64,000 bases of DNA, taken from NCBI RefSeq assembly GCF_900129505.1, contig NZ_LT670818.1:3753001-3817000 (forward strand), given 5' to 3'. The stretch comes from Bradyrhizobium erythrophlei. GTDB taxonomy: Bacteria; Pseudomonadota; Alphaproteobacteria; Rhizobiales; Xanthobacteraceae. This document shows positions 12,494-20,955 of this stretch, one piece after another; the first letter of the stretch is position 1, and each line of letters opens with the position of its first letter. The notes beneath the pieces were generated by a model. That model was given only the letters and a program-made list of their open reading frames with translations, was not told the origin of the DNA and searched no databases. Position numbers and translations under genes: made by a program.

Positions 12494-12803
12494 CATTTGC
12501 TCCTTGAAAACGACAACTCTCCCACGACGCTTCAGATGAAGCGTCATCTTTTCGTTCGAAGCCTTTGAGGAGTTTTATTGAGGCGCGTCGCCCCCACCCC
12601 CCTTTTATTTTTCAAGACACGCCTTCTGCGTGCGTGCTCGATTCACTTGATTAACGCTGCTCCACCATCGATTTTGCAATTGAAACTTTTAGATCGCAGC
12701 AATAATCTTTCGTTATGGTTTTGGGTTGAGATGTACTGGCGCCTGATTTGAGGCTGAGATCGGTCGTCAGCGAAGCTGATCGCAGCGATGGTTGGTTGCT
12801 ATT
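12494..12803. other. AT-rich regulatory gap upstream of the esterase gene
   Basis: About 310 bases, AT-rich compared with the neighbours, with no convincing gene. It holds the esterase promoter and the operator-like repeat described separately. A C/T-rich run lies near 12590-12612. Confidence 0.6.
12671..12718. promoter_or_regulatory. Operator-like 48-bp repeat, copy A (upstream of the esterase gene)
   Basis: It matches 39 of 48 positions of copy B at 15954-16001 without gaps. Conserved blocks are ATTTTGCAATTGAAA, AGCAATAA and GTTATGG. It lies about 180-225 bases before the esterase start, in the same orientation as copy B, which overlaps the lysR start. Likely binding site of the island's LysR regulator; inferred from the repetition only. 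Confidence 0.65.
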
Positions 12804-13160
12804 TCAACCGGCTTCAGTACGAAATCTGCGCGAAGCCGAAATCTCATGCGCGACTATATCCGGCAGATCCAGATCGAGCAGAGCTGAGCTCAAGCCTTTG
12901 CCGTGGGCATCAAGCGCGAGCGAGCGCGTCACGCCGCCGCCGAGCGCCAGGGTCAGTACAAAGTTGAGTGCCCCGATCGACGGCATTTCGTATCGCGTTA
13001 CTTCGCCACGAACGATCTCTGCAAAATGTGCACTGACACGCTCAGCCGTAACATGCTGACACAGGAATTCGTAATTCTCCGAATCGAAGGCAATCACGGA
13101 AATATTCGAGATGTTTCCCTTGTCCCCGGTCCGGGAGTGGGCAATCTGACGAAGCTTCAT
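12804..13160 (-). CDS. AtuA-related small protein (ferredoxin-like-fold partner of AtuA)
   Basis: 118 residues. The opening KLRQIAHSRTGDKGNISNISVIA and the segment LNFVLTLALGGGVTRSLALD are typical of the AtuA-like domain, which in some bacteria is fused to the C-terminus of an AtuA/DUF1446 protein. Here it is a separate gene 24 bases after atuA, the third gene of the citMHS-atuA run. The biochemical role of this domain is not established to my knowledge; AtuA proteins are genetically linked to citronellol/geraniol degradation. Confidence 0.8.
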   Translation of the reverse strand: MKLRQIAHSRTGDKGNISNISVIAFDSENYEFLCQHVTAERVSAHFAEIVRGEVTRYEMPSIGALNFVLTLALGGGVTRSLALDAHGKGLSSALLDLDLPDIVAHEISASRRFRTEAG

Positions 13161-13184
13161 CTGCCGTCTCCTAAAGGCGGTTGC

Positions 13185-14522
13185 TCAAGGATTGAACATT
13201 TGGAACGTCGGTATTGCGAATTCTTCTGGCACCAATACGGACGCGACGGCAATGATCTCTCGCGCCGACTTGAATGCACCGCCACCGCTTGCCGGACCGT
13301 TAGTGTAGAGTGTTTCCACCTCGTTGCCGATGCGCTCCGCTTCTCGAAGATTTTCGGTGCGGCCGGCAACGCGCAAACGAACTTCGTACGGCGCGCCGCC
13401 GCTTGACAGCATCGAGCCGTGCATTGAGTCTGCGCCTATTAGATCGAAACGGGACTCTGTCATTTGCACGCCGATCAGAGCGAGCCGCTCCCGGACGATT
13501 TCACGTGCAAGTTTGCCTCGTTCCAGCGCGCCTGGACCGGCATAGGAAATCTGGCCCTCACCGACATAACTGTCGATGTAACCAATGGAGGTTTTCAACT
13601 GACCTGTTTTTGGCTTCCCGCTGCCGCCCTGTACGCGCACTCGGTCCGGGCCGACCTGGGTCACGGTTACTCCTGAGAAATCACCGACCACATCGGGTTG
13701 AAGGTAGCGACTCGGATCATGCACCTCATAGAGAAGCTGCTCCTTGCAGGTCGCTTCAGTGACCGCGCCTCCCGATCCGGGTACCTTGGTCACGATGAGA
13801 TCGCCATTTTCACTGATTTCCCCGATTGGAAACCCAAGCCGCGCCAAGCCCGCGACATCCTTGAAGCCCGGATCGGAAAAGTAACCACCCGTGATCTGGC
13901 CCGCGCATTCCAGCAAATGGCCGACGAGGGCGCCTCTGCCCAAGCGTTCCCAATCGTCCATTGCCCAGCCGAATTCGTGAATCAGGGGTGCCATGAACAG
14001 CGCGGGGTCGCCGACGCGACCCGTAATTACCACATCGGCACCCGCAGCTAATGCCTGAACGATGGGCGCCGCTCCCAAATAGGCATTAGCCGATAACAAT
14101 CGATTGCCCAGATCCCTGACGCGTCCTTCAATTTCCAGAAATGGAAAATTGCCGCGCTCGCAGGCTTCCAGAACGTCGTCACCACCGACTGCAGCAACTC
14201 TCAGTCCCTTGATCCCGAGCTGCCTCCCGATCTCCGCAGTTCTGGCGGCTGCCGCCGCTGGATTCGCCGCGCCCATGTTCGTGATGATCCGGATACCCCG
14301 GGACTTGCAGATGGCGAGGATGGCCCGCATGCGCTGTTCGAGCATGGGATCGTAACCTGCCGTCGGATCCTTCAGCTTCTGTTGCTGTGCAAGCGCAATC
14401 GTGCGCTCGGCGAGGCATTCGAATCCGAGATACTGAATTTCGCCTTTCTCAGCGAGTTCGACCGCGGGCTCAATGCGGTCTCCAGAATAGCCTGCTCCGG
14501 AACCAATCCTGATCGTTTTCAA
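13185..14522 (-). CDS. AtuA family protein (DUF1446, acyclic terpene utilization family)
   Basis: 445 residues, the usual length of the DUF1446 domain. The N-terminal IRIGSGAGYSGDRIEPAVEL and the region IRIITNMGAANPAAAA are clear family signatures. Named after Pseudomonas atuA in acyclic terpene degradation, but many members sit in carboxylate or aromatic pathways and the reaction is unknown. The gene lies between the CitMHS transporter (19-base gap) and the AtuA-related partner (24-base gap), so the three are one operon. The context suggests it processes a carboxylic acid imported by CitMHS. Cytosolic: no signal peptide. Confidence 0.85.
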   Translation of the reverse strand: MKTIRIGSGAGYSGDRIEPAVELAEKGEIQYLGFECLAERTIALAQQQKLKDPTAGYDPMLEQRMRAILAICKSRGIRIITNMGAANPAAAAARTAEIGRQLGIKGLRVAAVGGDDVLEACERGNFPFLEIEGRVRDLGNRLLSANAYLGAAPIVQALAAGADVVITGRVGDPALFMAPLIHEFGWAMDDWERLGRGALVGHLLECAGQITGGYFSDPGFKDVAGLARLGFPIGEISENGDLIVTKVPGSGGAVTEATCKEQLLYEVHDPSRYLQPDVVGDFSGVTVTQVGPDRVRVQGGSGKPKTGQLKTSIGYIDSYVGEGQISYAGPGALERGKLAREIVRERLALIGVQMTESRFDLIGADSMHGSMLSSGGAPYEVRLRVAGRTENLREAERIGNEVETLYTNGPASGGGAFKSAREIIAVASVLVPEEFAIPTFQMFNP

Positions 14523-14541
14523 GGGAACTCCTCCAGAAGAC

Positions 14542-15846
14542 CTACAACGGAAAGACGCCGAGCAGCACGCACGCGATCGTCATGACGACCGATGCGCCGA
14601 ACAGGAACGGAAAGGTAAACTTCTGGTGGTCGCCGAGATCGATACCAGTCAAACCGACAATCAAGAAGGTCGCAGGCGTTAGCGGGCTGACGGGGAAGCC
14701 TGTGGTCATTTGGCCGAGCAGCGCAGCCTGGGCTATCTGCACGGGGGGCACGCCGAGCTGCTTGCCAACCTCGGCTACGACAGGAAGCACACCGAAATAA
14801 AACGAGTCCGGATCGAACAGCAGGCTCAGAGGCATTGAGATGAGTCCCAGTGCGACCGGCAGGTGATGCGCCATTTCTGCCGGCACAAACGTCACGGCCG
14901 TCTGCGCCATCGCCTTGAGCATTCCCGATCCCTGCATAATTCCGGTGAACACGCCTGCTGCCAGCAGGATACTGGCCATCATAAGCGCGGCCTTCGCATG
15001 TGCGTCGACCCGCTTTCGCTGCATATCGACGTTTGGATAGTTAATCATCAGCGCAATGCATGTTCCGACCATGAACATTAACGCCGGCGGAATTTTCTCA
15101 CCCATGGCAACCATGGTTCCCAACACGGCCACCGTGAGGACGATGTTAATCCAGAAATTTCGTGGGCGCCGAAGATCGGCCTCATCCGCCGTAAGTTGGC
15201 GTTGCGCAGGAATTGCGTCGCTCTTCGAGCCGGTAAGGCCGAGCCGCCTTTCCTCCCGGCGTCCCAAAAGGTAAGCCGCGGTGAAGATGAAGGCGAGACC
15301 GACAAGTTGGACCCCGATCAGGGGATTGAATATCTCCGAGATCGGAAGCTTCAGCGCCGCTGACGCGCGGATCATAGGTCCGGTCCAAGGCAGGAAGTTG
15401 ACGCCGGCTGCCATGGAGACGGCGCAGGCAAGAATGCGCTTGTCGATGCCAAGCCTGTCGTAAAGGGGCAGCGTTGCAGGAATTGTGATGAGGAAGGTCA
15501 CTGCTCCCGAGCCATCGAGGTGGATGAGAAGCGCCAGCAAGGTCGTGCCCATCACGATGCGAGTGGGCCGCGTTCCAACTGTCCGCAAAATGCGGTCGAT
15601 GACGGGATCCAGCATTCCGGCATCTGTGACGACACCGAAGAACAGGATCGCAAACACGAACATGCCGACGACCGGGGCAAGGCTTTTGAGCCCCTCGAGA
15701 ACAAACTTGCTGGTATCGTAGCCGAAGCCTCCGACCAGTGAGGCGATGATCGGAATAGTGATAAGCGCGATAAGCGGCGACATTCGCTTGGAAATGATGA
15801 CCGCCAACAAGACGACAACGGTCGTCAGGCCTAGAAGGGCCAGCAT
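14542..15846 (-). CDS. CitMHS family carboxylate transporter
   Basis: A 434-residue inner-membrane protein with about 11-12 hydrophobic helices. The region LIHLDGSGAVTFLITIPA and NFLPWTGPMIRASAAL match the CitMHS family, whose known members move citrate complexed with Mg or Ca in symport with protons. The C-terminal MTTGFPVSPLTPATFLIVGL is also typical. First gene of the minus-strand operon with atuA and its partner; divergent from lysR, with copy B of the operator-like repeat in between. In this context the substrate is probably a di- or tricarboxylate or a branched acid rather than citrate itself; that is inference. Confidence 0.88.
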   Translation of the reverse strand: MLALLGLTTVVVLLAVIISKRMSPLIALITIPIIASLVGGFGYDTSKFVLEGLKSLAPVVGMFVFAILFFGVVTDAGMLDPVIDRILRTVGTRPTRIVMGTTLLALLIHLDGSGAVTFLITIPATLPLYDRLGIDKRILACAVSMAAGVNFLPWTGPMIRASAALKLPISEIFNPLIGVQLVGLAFIFTAAYLLGRREERRLGLTGSKSDAIPAQRQLTADEADLRRPRNFWINIVLTVAVLGTMVAMGEKIPPALMFMVGTCIALMINYPNVDMQRKRVDAHAKAALMMASILLAAGVFTGIMQGSGMLKAMAQTAVTFVPAEMAHHLPVALGLISMPLSLLFDPDSFYFGVLPVVAEVGKQLGVPPVQIAQAALLGQMTTGFPVSPLTPATFLIVGLTGIDLGDHQKFTFPFLFGASVVMTIACVLLGVFPL

Positions 15847-15953
15847 GGGATTTCCTCTTCAGAAAATATCTCGTTGACCAGCTGGGCCGTCGTAAGAACC
15901 GATGCAAAAAGCTTCGCAATAGCTGGTTCCCACAATTAGCGGGCGGTCATCTC

Positions 15954-16001
15954 ATTTTGCAATTGAAATGTTCATATAGAAGCAATAACGTTTGGTTATG
16001 G
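15954..16001. promoter_or_regulatory. Operator-like 48-bp repeat, copy B (citMHS/lysR divergent region)
   Basis: This sequence overlaps the first codon of lysR (ATG 15998) and lies 108-155 bases upstream of citMHS, where LysR-type regulators normally bind. Within it, ATTGAA (15962-15967) and TTCATAT (15971-15977) make an imperfect dyad. Copy A at 12671-12718 is 39/48 identical. Confidence 0.65.
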
Positions 16002-16951
16002 ATATAAACCTGCGCCAGGTTCGTGCGTTCGTTTCGGTTGCGCATCTGAAGAGTTTTACGCGCACCGCGCGGCTGCTTCACATCTCGCAGCCAGCGCTAA
16101 CGGTCCAAATAAGAAAACTAGAGGAGGACCTTCAGATCAGACTGTTGGATCGCAATAGTCGAACGGTCGATCTCACACGGGTCGGCGTTGAACTTCTCCC
16201 GGTCTTTCAGCGCATACTCCACGAACTTGACTCGGTCGTCGTCGATACGCGCGCCCTCGCGACTACACAGCATGGCGTGGTGCGGATAGCCGCACTGCCT
16301 TCGTTCGCTGCCGGCATGCTTCCGACTGTCATTTCCCGGTTTCGACAGTCAAATCCCAGGATGACTTTCGTATTGAAAGACGTGGTCGCCAGCAGAGTTA
16401 ACGACAGCGTGCGGTCGGGCCAGGTAGACCTCGGTGTTACCGGCGGCAAGGTTGCCGATCCTGAACTGGAGATTCTCCATACCTGGCAGGATCACATGCA
16501 CGCCGTGTTTCCATCGGGACACCCGTTCGAGCGCAAGCGCCGGATTACGCTGGAGGATCTCGCGGAGGTTCCGTTGATCCTGATGGATTCGGAAACAAGT
16601 GTGCGTGCGATTGTTGATGCTGCCTTCGTCGCGGCCGGACGCCTTCCTATCCCAGCTTGTGAGGCGATCTACATGATGACTGCCGTGGGGATGGTCAAAG
16701 CCGGGCTCGGTGTCGGCATTCTGCCCGCGTCAGCAAAAGAGGTACAGGCCGAACCAAGCTTGGTGTCGCGCCTGATTGAGGACACGGCCCTCACACGACA
16801 GATAGCTATAATCAAGAAATTGAAGCGCACATTGCCGCCTGCCGCGCAATTGTTTCTTGATGAGGTACTCAAGGTCATTCGCGAACCGCTCGCCAAGGGC
16901 GACGTCAGTAAGGGCCGCGCTCGAAAGAAGCGGGCCTCTCTTCCCGGCTAG
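15998..16951 (+). CDS. LysR-family transcriptional regulator
   Basis: 317 residues. A winged-helix DNA-binding domain fills residues 1-60 (NLRQVRAFVSVAHLKSFTRTA, then SQPALTVQIRKLEEDL), followed by a substrate-binding domain of normal length. The C-terminus is unusually basic (GRARKKRASLPG). The start is ATG 15998, because MDINLRQV is the usual LysR opening; a TTG two codons earlier is open. It is divergent from citMHS-atuA, the classic arrangement in which LysR controls the neighbouring operon in response to a pathway metabolite. The repeat copies imply it also controls the esterase gene. Confidence 0.93.
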   Translation: MDINLRQVRAFVSVAHLKSFTRTARLLHISQPALTVQIRKLEEDLQIRLLDRNSRTVDLTRVGVELLPVFQRILHELDSVVVDTRALATTQHGVVRIAALPSFAAGMLPTVISRFRQSNPRMTFVLKDVVASRVNDSVRSGQVDLGVTGGKVADPELEILHTWQDHMHAVFPSGHPFERKRRITLEDLAEVPLILMDSETSVRAIVDAAFVAAGRLPIPACEAIYMMTAVGMVKAGLGVGILPASAKEVQAEPSLVSRLIEDTALTRQIAIIKKLKRTLPPAAQLFLDEVLKVIREPLAKGDVSKGRARKKRASLPG

Positions 16952-17103
16952 CCGAGGTCAAGATAACCGCCGATGGATTTGCGGATCGCCTTATAGGCAG
17001 CGATGTTTTTGAGAATCGAAGCCCTCGTCCGAGGCGTGATCAACGACGCGAGCTGCACGCGTTTTTTGCCGACGTTTTCCGTTTTATCCGGCGGTCAAAA
17101 GGA

Positions 17104-17883
17104 TCAGTCGAACAGAGCGTCGATGTCGTTCTGCGAGGCGTGACCCTCGTCGCCGTCCAGCTTCGGGCCGTTCAAGAGCTTCGCGTCGCCTTCCCGGTCG
17201 TCGACGATCGGCGGCGCGTGCGCCTTGATCGCATCCACGCCACCCCAGATGTCCATCATGACGGTGATGTGGTTCTCGATGAACTTCATCGTGGTCATCA
17301 CCTTGCTGATGCGCTGACCGGTGAGATCCTGAAAATTGCAGGCTTCGAAAATGGAGACGACGCGCTCCTGGATTTCCTCGCTGAGGATCTTCTGCTGGTC
17401 CGGTGAGGTCACCTTCGACAGCGCGCTCGACGCGTTATCGATCGCCTCGGCGGCTTCCAGGATTTGCTGGGTGGCTTCTTCGGTGCCGCCGACCACGGCG
17501 CCGAGTTCGCCATTGACCTTGGCCATCTCCTCGCCGTTGAAGCTCTTGCCGTGCAGCACCGCGATTTCCCGCTTGGTGCGGTTGATGGCGTCGTAGATCA
17601 GGTCGAGTTCAACCTTGAGCTTTTCGCACTGTTCGATCTGGGCGCGATAGGTTTCCAGCAAGGCGTAGGCCTCGGCGGCCTCGCGCGAAACCGAAGCATC
17701 GAGCGTCTCGACGGTCGCGCTACGGGCGCGGCCGGAGCTTCCCATTTGCGAGCGGATGGCGCGCAGCTCGTTCATGATCTCGCGATGCATGGGACCGACC
17801 TCGCCGTCAGCGCCGGCGGGCATCGGCATGTCGCCGCCGATGATTGCTTCTTCGATACGAAAGCGTCTGCGATGAATCGGCAT
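17104..17883 (-). CDS. cheZ: Protein phosphatase CheZ
   Basis: 259 residues, long for CheZ. CheZ dephosphorylates the chemotaxis response regulator CheY-P. The core helix carries ACNFQDLTGQRISKVM, which holds the catalytic Asp and Gln of the D-x-x-x-Q motif. The C-terminal SQNDIDALFD is the acidic CheY-binding helix. The middle region is predicted long helix, as expected for the four-helix-bundle dimer. Start ATG 17883 has AGGAA upstream; ATG 17904 is less likely. It stands alone, with no other che gene in the window. Confidence 0.9.
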   Translation of the reverse strand: MPIHRRRFRIEEAIIGGDMPMPAGADGEVGPMHREIMNELRAIRSQMGSSGRARSATVETLDASVSREAAEAYALLETYRAQIEQCEKLKVELDLIYDAINRTKREIAVLHGKSFNGEEMAKVNGELGAVVGGTEEATQQILEAAEAIDNASSALSKVTSPDQQKILSEEIQERVVSIFEACNFQDLTGQRISKVMTTMKFIENHITVMMDIWGGVDAIKAHAPPIVDDREGDAKLLNGPKLDGDEGHASQNDIDALFD

Positions 17884-18197
17884 GAGATTGTTCCTGACCT
17901 TCACTCCGTCCGTTTTAGGCAGATGCGATTTAACATCGGGTTCACGCCGGGAACTGTTGTCGAGTGCAAGGTTTGCCGCCGCACATCAACGATTAACCAT
18001 GGGCGGCCATCGTTCATCGAAAATAAACGCTACCGGTCAAAACCGCGTCCAGTTGGCGGGATGGTGAATCCAAAAGCCGATTCTGTTTACCAAACCGACG
18101 CGGTTTTGATTTTAGTTGGTGGCGTGCAGGGGCGCTTTCGAAAGCGAGCGCCCGGCAAGGACAATTTCAACAAGACGAAACAGTACAGAGTACGTCG
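17884..18197. other. Divergent intergenic region between cheZ and the L,D-transpeptidase gene
   Basis: About 314 bases without a supported gene. Promoters of both flanking genes must lie here. I see no strong inverted repeat or RNA structure. Confidence 0.5.
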
Positions 18198-19043
18198 ATG
18201 TTCAAAAGAATGTCTCTTGCGCTCCTTGCGAGCGCGTCTTGTCTCGGCGCCGGACTGCATCAGGCGCAGGCTATCGAAGCCGCGGCCGTCGGCGAGCCGA
18301 CCGTGATCTACGCCGATCAACCTGCGCCGCCGCCCGCGCCGGTGCGGGTGGTCTATGCCGAGCGCTTCAATATGGGCGGCGGCTTCATCGAGTTTCTGTT
18401 CGGCGACGGACCGAACCAGGGCGAGCGCTATCAGCAGCAACCCGACTATCAGCGACCGCTCTATCAACGGCCCGGCTATCCACAACCCGGCTATCAGCAA
18501 CCCGGCTATCAGCAGCAACCGTCGTACCAGCCGCAGGGCGCGCTGCTGCCGCAGCCGGAGCAGCAGGAAGAGGCCAGCGATCCCCGGCAGCGGCCGTTCG
18601 ACCCGAAATACGAGAAACAGCTCGTCGACTATCACGGCACGGAAAGGCCCGGCACCATCGTCGTCGATACGCCCAACAAGTTCTTGTTCCTGGTGCAGGG
18701 CGATGGCAAGGCGCTGCGCTACGGCATCGGCGTCGGCAAGCCCGGATTCACCTGGTCGGGCGTCAAGGCGATCTCCGCGAAGAAGGAATGGCCGGACTGG
18801 ACGCCGCCGCCGGAGATGCTGGTGCGCCGGCCGGATCTGCCGCGGCACATGGAAGGCGGCCCGCAGAATCCGCTCGGTGCCCGCGCGATGTATCTGGGAT
18901 CGTCGCTGTATCGCATCCACGGCTCCAACGAGCCCTGGACCATCGGCACCAACGTCTCGTCCGGCTGCATCCGGATGCGCAACGAGGACGTCATCGACCT
19001 CTACGGCCGCGTCAATGTCGGCGCCAGGGTCGTCGTGATCTGA
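18198..19043 (+). CDS. L,D-transpeptidase (YkuD domain), periplasmic
   Basis: 281 residues. A signal peptide (residues 1-25, cleavage HQAQA-IE) is followed by a Pro/Gln/Tyr-rich linker at about 75-115 with repeated PGYQQ units. The YkuD domain spans about 140-281 with the catalytic motif IHGSN...SSGCIRMRN, Cys being the nucleophile. Such enzymes make 3-3 cross-links in peptidoglycan or attach proteins to it in the periplasm. The linker probably spans the wall. It is monocistronic, flanked by an upstream gap of about 310 bases and a downstream palindrome. Confidence 0.93.
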   Translation: MFKRMSLALLASASCLGAGLHQAQAIEAAAVGEPTVIYADQPAPPPAPVRVVYAERFNMGGGFIEFLFGDGPNQGERYQQQPDYQRPLYQRPGYPQPGYQQPGYQQQPSYQPQGALLPQPEQQEEASDPRQRPFDPKYEKQLVDYHGTERPGTIVVDTPNKFLFLVQGDGKALRYGIGVGKPGFTWSGVKAISAKKEWPDWTPPPEMLVRRPDLPRHMEGGPQNPLGARAMYLGSSLYRIHGSNEPWTIGTNVSSGCIRMRNEDVIDLYGRVNVGARVVVI

Positions 19044-19063
19044 TCGCCTTGCGACTGAGAAAA

Positions 19064-19096
19064 CGAAACGGCCGCCCGATCGGGCGGCCGTTCTGA
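19064..19096. terminator. Palindromic terminator between convergent genes
   Basis: A perfect 26-base palindrome (19067-19092; 10-bp stem with CGATCG loop) lies between the transpeptidase stop and the DUF2076 stop. On the minus strand it is followed by TCGTTTTCTC, making it a better terminator for the DUF2076 gene; on the plus strand only CTGATT follows. Confidence 0.75.
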
Positions 19097-19118
19097 TTGG
19101 TACCGTCCGAAAAATCGC

Positions 19119-19991
19119 TCAGGCGTAATCGCTGTCGCCGTCGTTGCCGAAGTCGTCGGAATCCAGATCCATGTCGTCGCGGTCGTCGTCATCGTTCGAT
19201 GTCTGGTCATCGTTCGATGTCTGATCATCGTTCGAGGCCGTATCCAGCATTCCGGCGCGCGAATTGTCGTCGCCGCGATTTGCCGATGAACCGACGTCGC
19301 TAACTCCGGCGTCACGCGCCAAAGTGCTGCCGGATTGATCGCTCCAGGGGCTTGCGCCTGCAGCCTTGTCGCCAACGCCCGCATTGAGACCTGCGGCATC
19401 GCCGAAGCCGCGCTGGCCACCGCCCATCATCGAGCGGATGCTGCCAAGCAGCAGCGATCCGCCGATCGTTCCGGCCGCCGCGGCTGCTGCGGTGCCAAGG
19501 AACGAGCCGCCACCGCCGAGGGGGGGCGGCTGGGCCGCGCCATACGGCTGACCGTAGGAGGGAGGCTGACCATAGGAGGGTTGACCATACGGCGCCTGGT
19601 CATAACGTCCGGGCGACTGGGCCTGCTGCATCACTTGGCCACTGTTCCATACCGGACGGCTGGCGGGCGGCGGAACGTTCGGTACCGAACCGTGCGGCTG
19701 ATTCTGTCCGTGGTCCTGCCCGAAGACGGCATCGCGCATCGAATCGAGAAACCCGCCGGACTGCTGTTGTGACGGCGCGCCGCCGGCCTCCAGTTCCTGG
19801 ATACGGCTGCTGGCGCGCTTGAGCGCTTCGTCCTGGACCAGAACGGTCTGCACCAGCGCGTAAACCGCATTGGGCGCTTTCTGCAGGCCCTGCGCAATCG
19901 CGGAGGCCGCGTCCGGATCGCGCGGCGCACCCTCCAGCCTGGCGAGCCGGTCGAAAAGATCGTCGATCATCTGGCGTTCTTGCGGTGTCAT
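19119..19991 (-). CDS. DUF2076 domain-containing protein
   Basis: 290 residues. The N-terminus MTPQERQMIDDLFDRLARLE and the coiled segment NAVYALVQTVLVQDEALKRA are hallmarks of DUF2076. A Pro/Gln/Tyr/Gly-rich middle (residues about 100-160, repeated YGQPSYGQP) leads to an Ala/Gly-rich hydrophobic segment (FLGTAAAAAAGTIGGSLLLG) and an acidic C-terminus full of NDD repeats. Function unknown; family members are often annotated as periplasmic ligand-binding sensors, which I would not rely on. Start ATG 19991 has AAGGAGAG six bases upstream; the frame is open 62 codons further without support. Confidence 0.8.
   Translation of the reverse strand: MTPQERQMIDDLFDRLARLEGAPRDPDAASAIAQGLQKAPNAVYALVQTVLVQDEALKRASSRIQELEAGGAPSQQQSGGFLDSMRDAVFGQDHGQNQPHGSVPNVPPPASRPVWNSGQVMQQAQSPGRYDQAPYGQPSYGQPPSYGQPYGAAQPPPLGGGGSFLGTAAAAAAGTIGGSLLLGSIRSMMGGGQRGFGDAAGLNAGVGDKAAGASPWSDQSGSTLARDAGVSDVGSSANRGDDNSRAGMLDTASNDDQTSNDDQTSNDDDDRDDMDLDSDDFGNDGDSDYA
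19189..19236. repeat. 18-bp tandem repeat inside the DUF2076 gene
   Basis: Two near-identical 18-bp units (19189-19206, 19207-19224) and a 12-bp partial third encode the protein repeat TSNDDQ. Being a multiple of three, copy-number change would lengthen or shorten the acidic tail without a frameshift. Confidence 0.85.
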
Positions 19992-20112
19992 GGATTCTCT
20001 CCTTCGCTCCGAAAGCGCAGGCGCCTGATGTAGGGGGGCTTTATGTCGCCAGTAGTGTGGGGTCCGATTAAATTTATGTGTCCTGCAACGCGTCCCGGAG
20101 CGGGCCGGGCGA

Positions 20113-20955
20113 TCAGCCCAACGTAACTTTATTCGCCTCCAGGAGGCGCGGGAACTGCTCGCCGCCGAGGAAGGCATGCTCGTGCTCGCGATGGGTCGTC
20201 AGCGGGTCGAGGCTGATCAGGGTCTCATCGACAAAGCCGGGATGGCACATGATCAGGCCGCCGTCGGGCAGCCCGTCGAGAAACTGCGGCATCAGGGCGC
20301 CGAAATCGGGTCGTCTGGTGAAATCATAGGCGCCGGCGAAACCGGGATTGAAGGCGATCCCGGCCTGCGCGGCGCGGCGGCGGAACTGCGCGCTCAGCAG
20401 GTCCAGAACCAGCGCCTTGGGCGTGCCGAGCCGCCGGGCCAGCGGCTGGTTTCGCCCGCCCTGGCGCACCCAGGCCTCGGGCGCGGCCGTCTTCACCGCC
20501 GTCAGAAACGCGTCGCGCACCTGCGGGAATAGCTGCGCATGCTGGTGGCCGTCGACAAAGTCGGGCGCCCGGCCGAACCAATCGCGGAAGGCCTTTAGCT
20601 GCACCATCAGTTCGGCATGGATGATCTCGGGATCGAGCCGGCGCAGCAGGCCCGCGCGCAGCAGCTTCGGAAAGCCCGGGAACATGCCGCCGTCGAGCGG
20701 CCTGAAATGCATCGTCAGAGGGCGGAACGGCGCGGTCAGGGTGACGTGCAGGCCGATGGCGCAACGTGGACCGTTGGCGACGACGGCCTGAAGTGCTGCG
20801 ATTTCGTCGCGGCCGATCGCAGGTCCAACCACCATCACCGATGTCGCGTTGAGACGGCCGCGTCCGATCAGATCGCGAATCGCGCGGTTGACGCCGGGGC
20901 TGAGACCATAATCGTCCGCACACAGCCAGATGCGGCGCGGCGCGGCGTCGCTCAT
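20113..20955 (-). CDS. YdjC/ChbG/HpnK-family sugar N-deacetylase
   Basis: 280 residues of the YdjC fold. The metal and catalytic residues are visible: CADDYGLSP (Asp pair) at about residue 12, GLHVTLTAPF near 70 and DGHQHAQLFP near 130. The family removes acetyl groups from N-acetyl sugars (ChbG on chito-oligosaccharides, Francisella NaxD on undecaprenyl-phosphate-GalNAc, HpnK in hopanoid synthesis). Its start overlaps the stop of the glycosyltransferase gene as ATGA, so the two are translationally coupled and likely act on the same lipid-linked sugar. An upstream open extension of 80 codons is an artefact of that overlap. Confidence 0.85.
   Translation of the reverse strand: MSDAAPRRIWLCADDYGLSPGVNRAIRDLIGRGRLNATSVMVVGPAIGRDEIAALQAVVANGPRCAIGLHVTLTAPFRPLTMHFRPLDGGMFPGFPKLLRAGLLRRLDPEIIHAELMVQLKAFRDWFGRAPDFVDGHQHAQLFPQVRDAFLTAVKTAAPEAWVRQGGRNQPLARRLGTPKALVLDLLSAQFRRRAAQAGIAFNPGFAGAYDFTRRPDFGALMPQFLDGLPDGGLIMCHPGFVDETLISLDPLTTHREHEHAFLGGEQFPRLLEANKVTLG

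Noticed and set aside
10853..16951. The esterase/AtuA island as an integrative element
   Set aside because: No integrase, attachment repeat or flanking tRNA was seen; only base composition and gene content suggest transfer.
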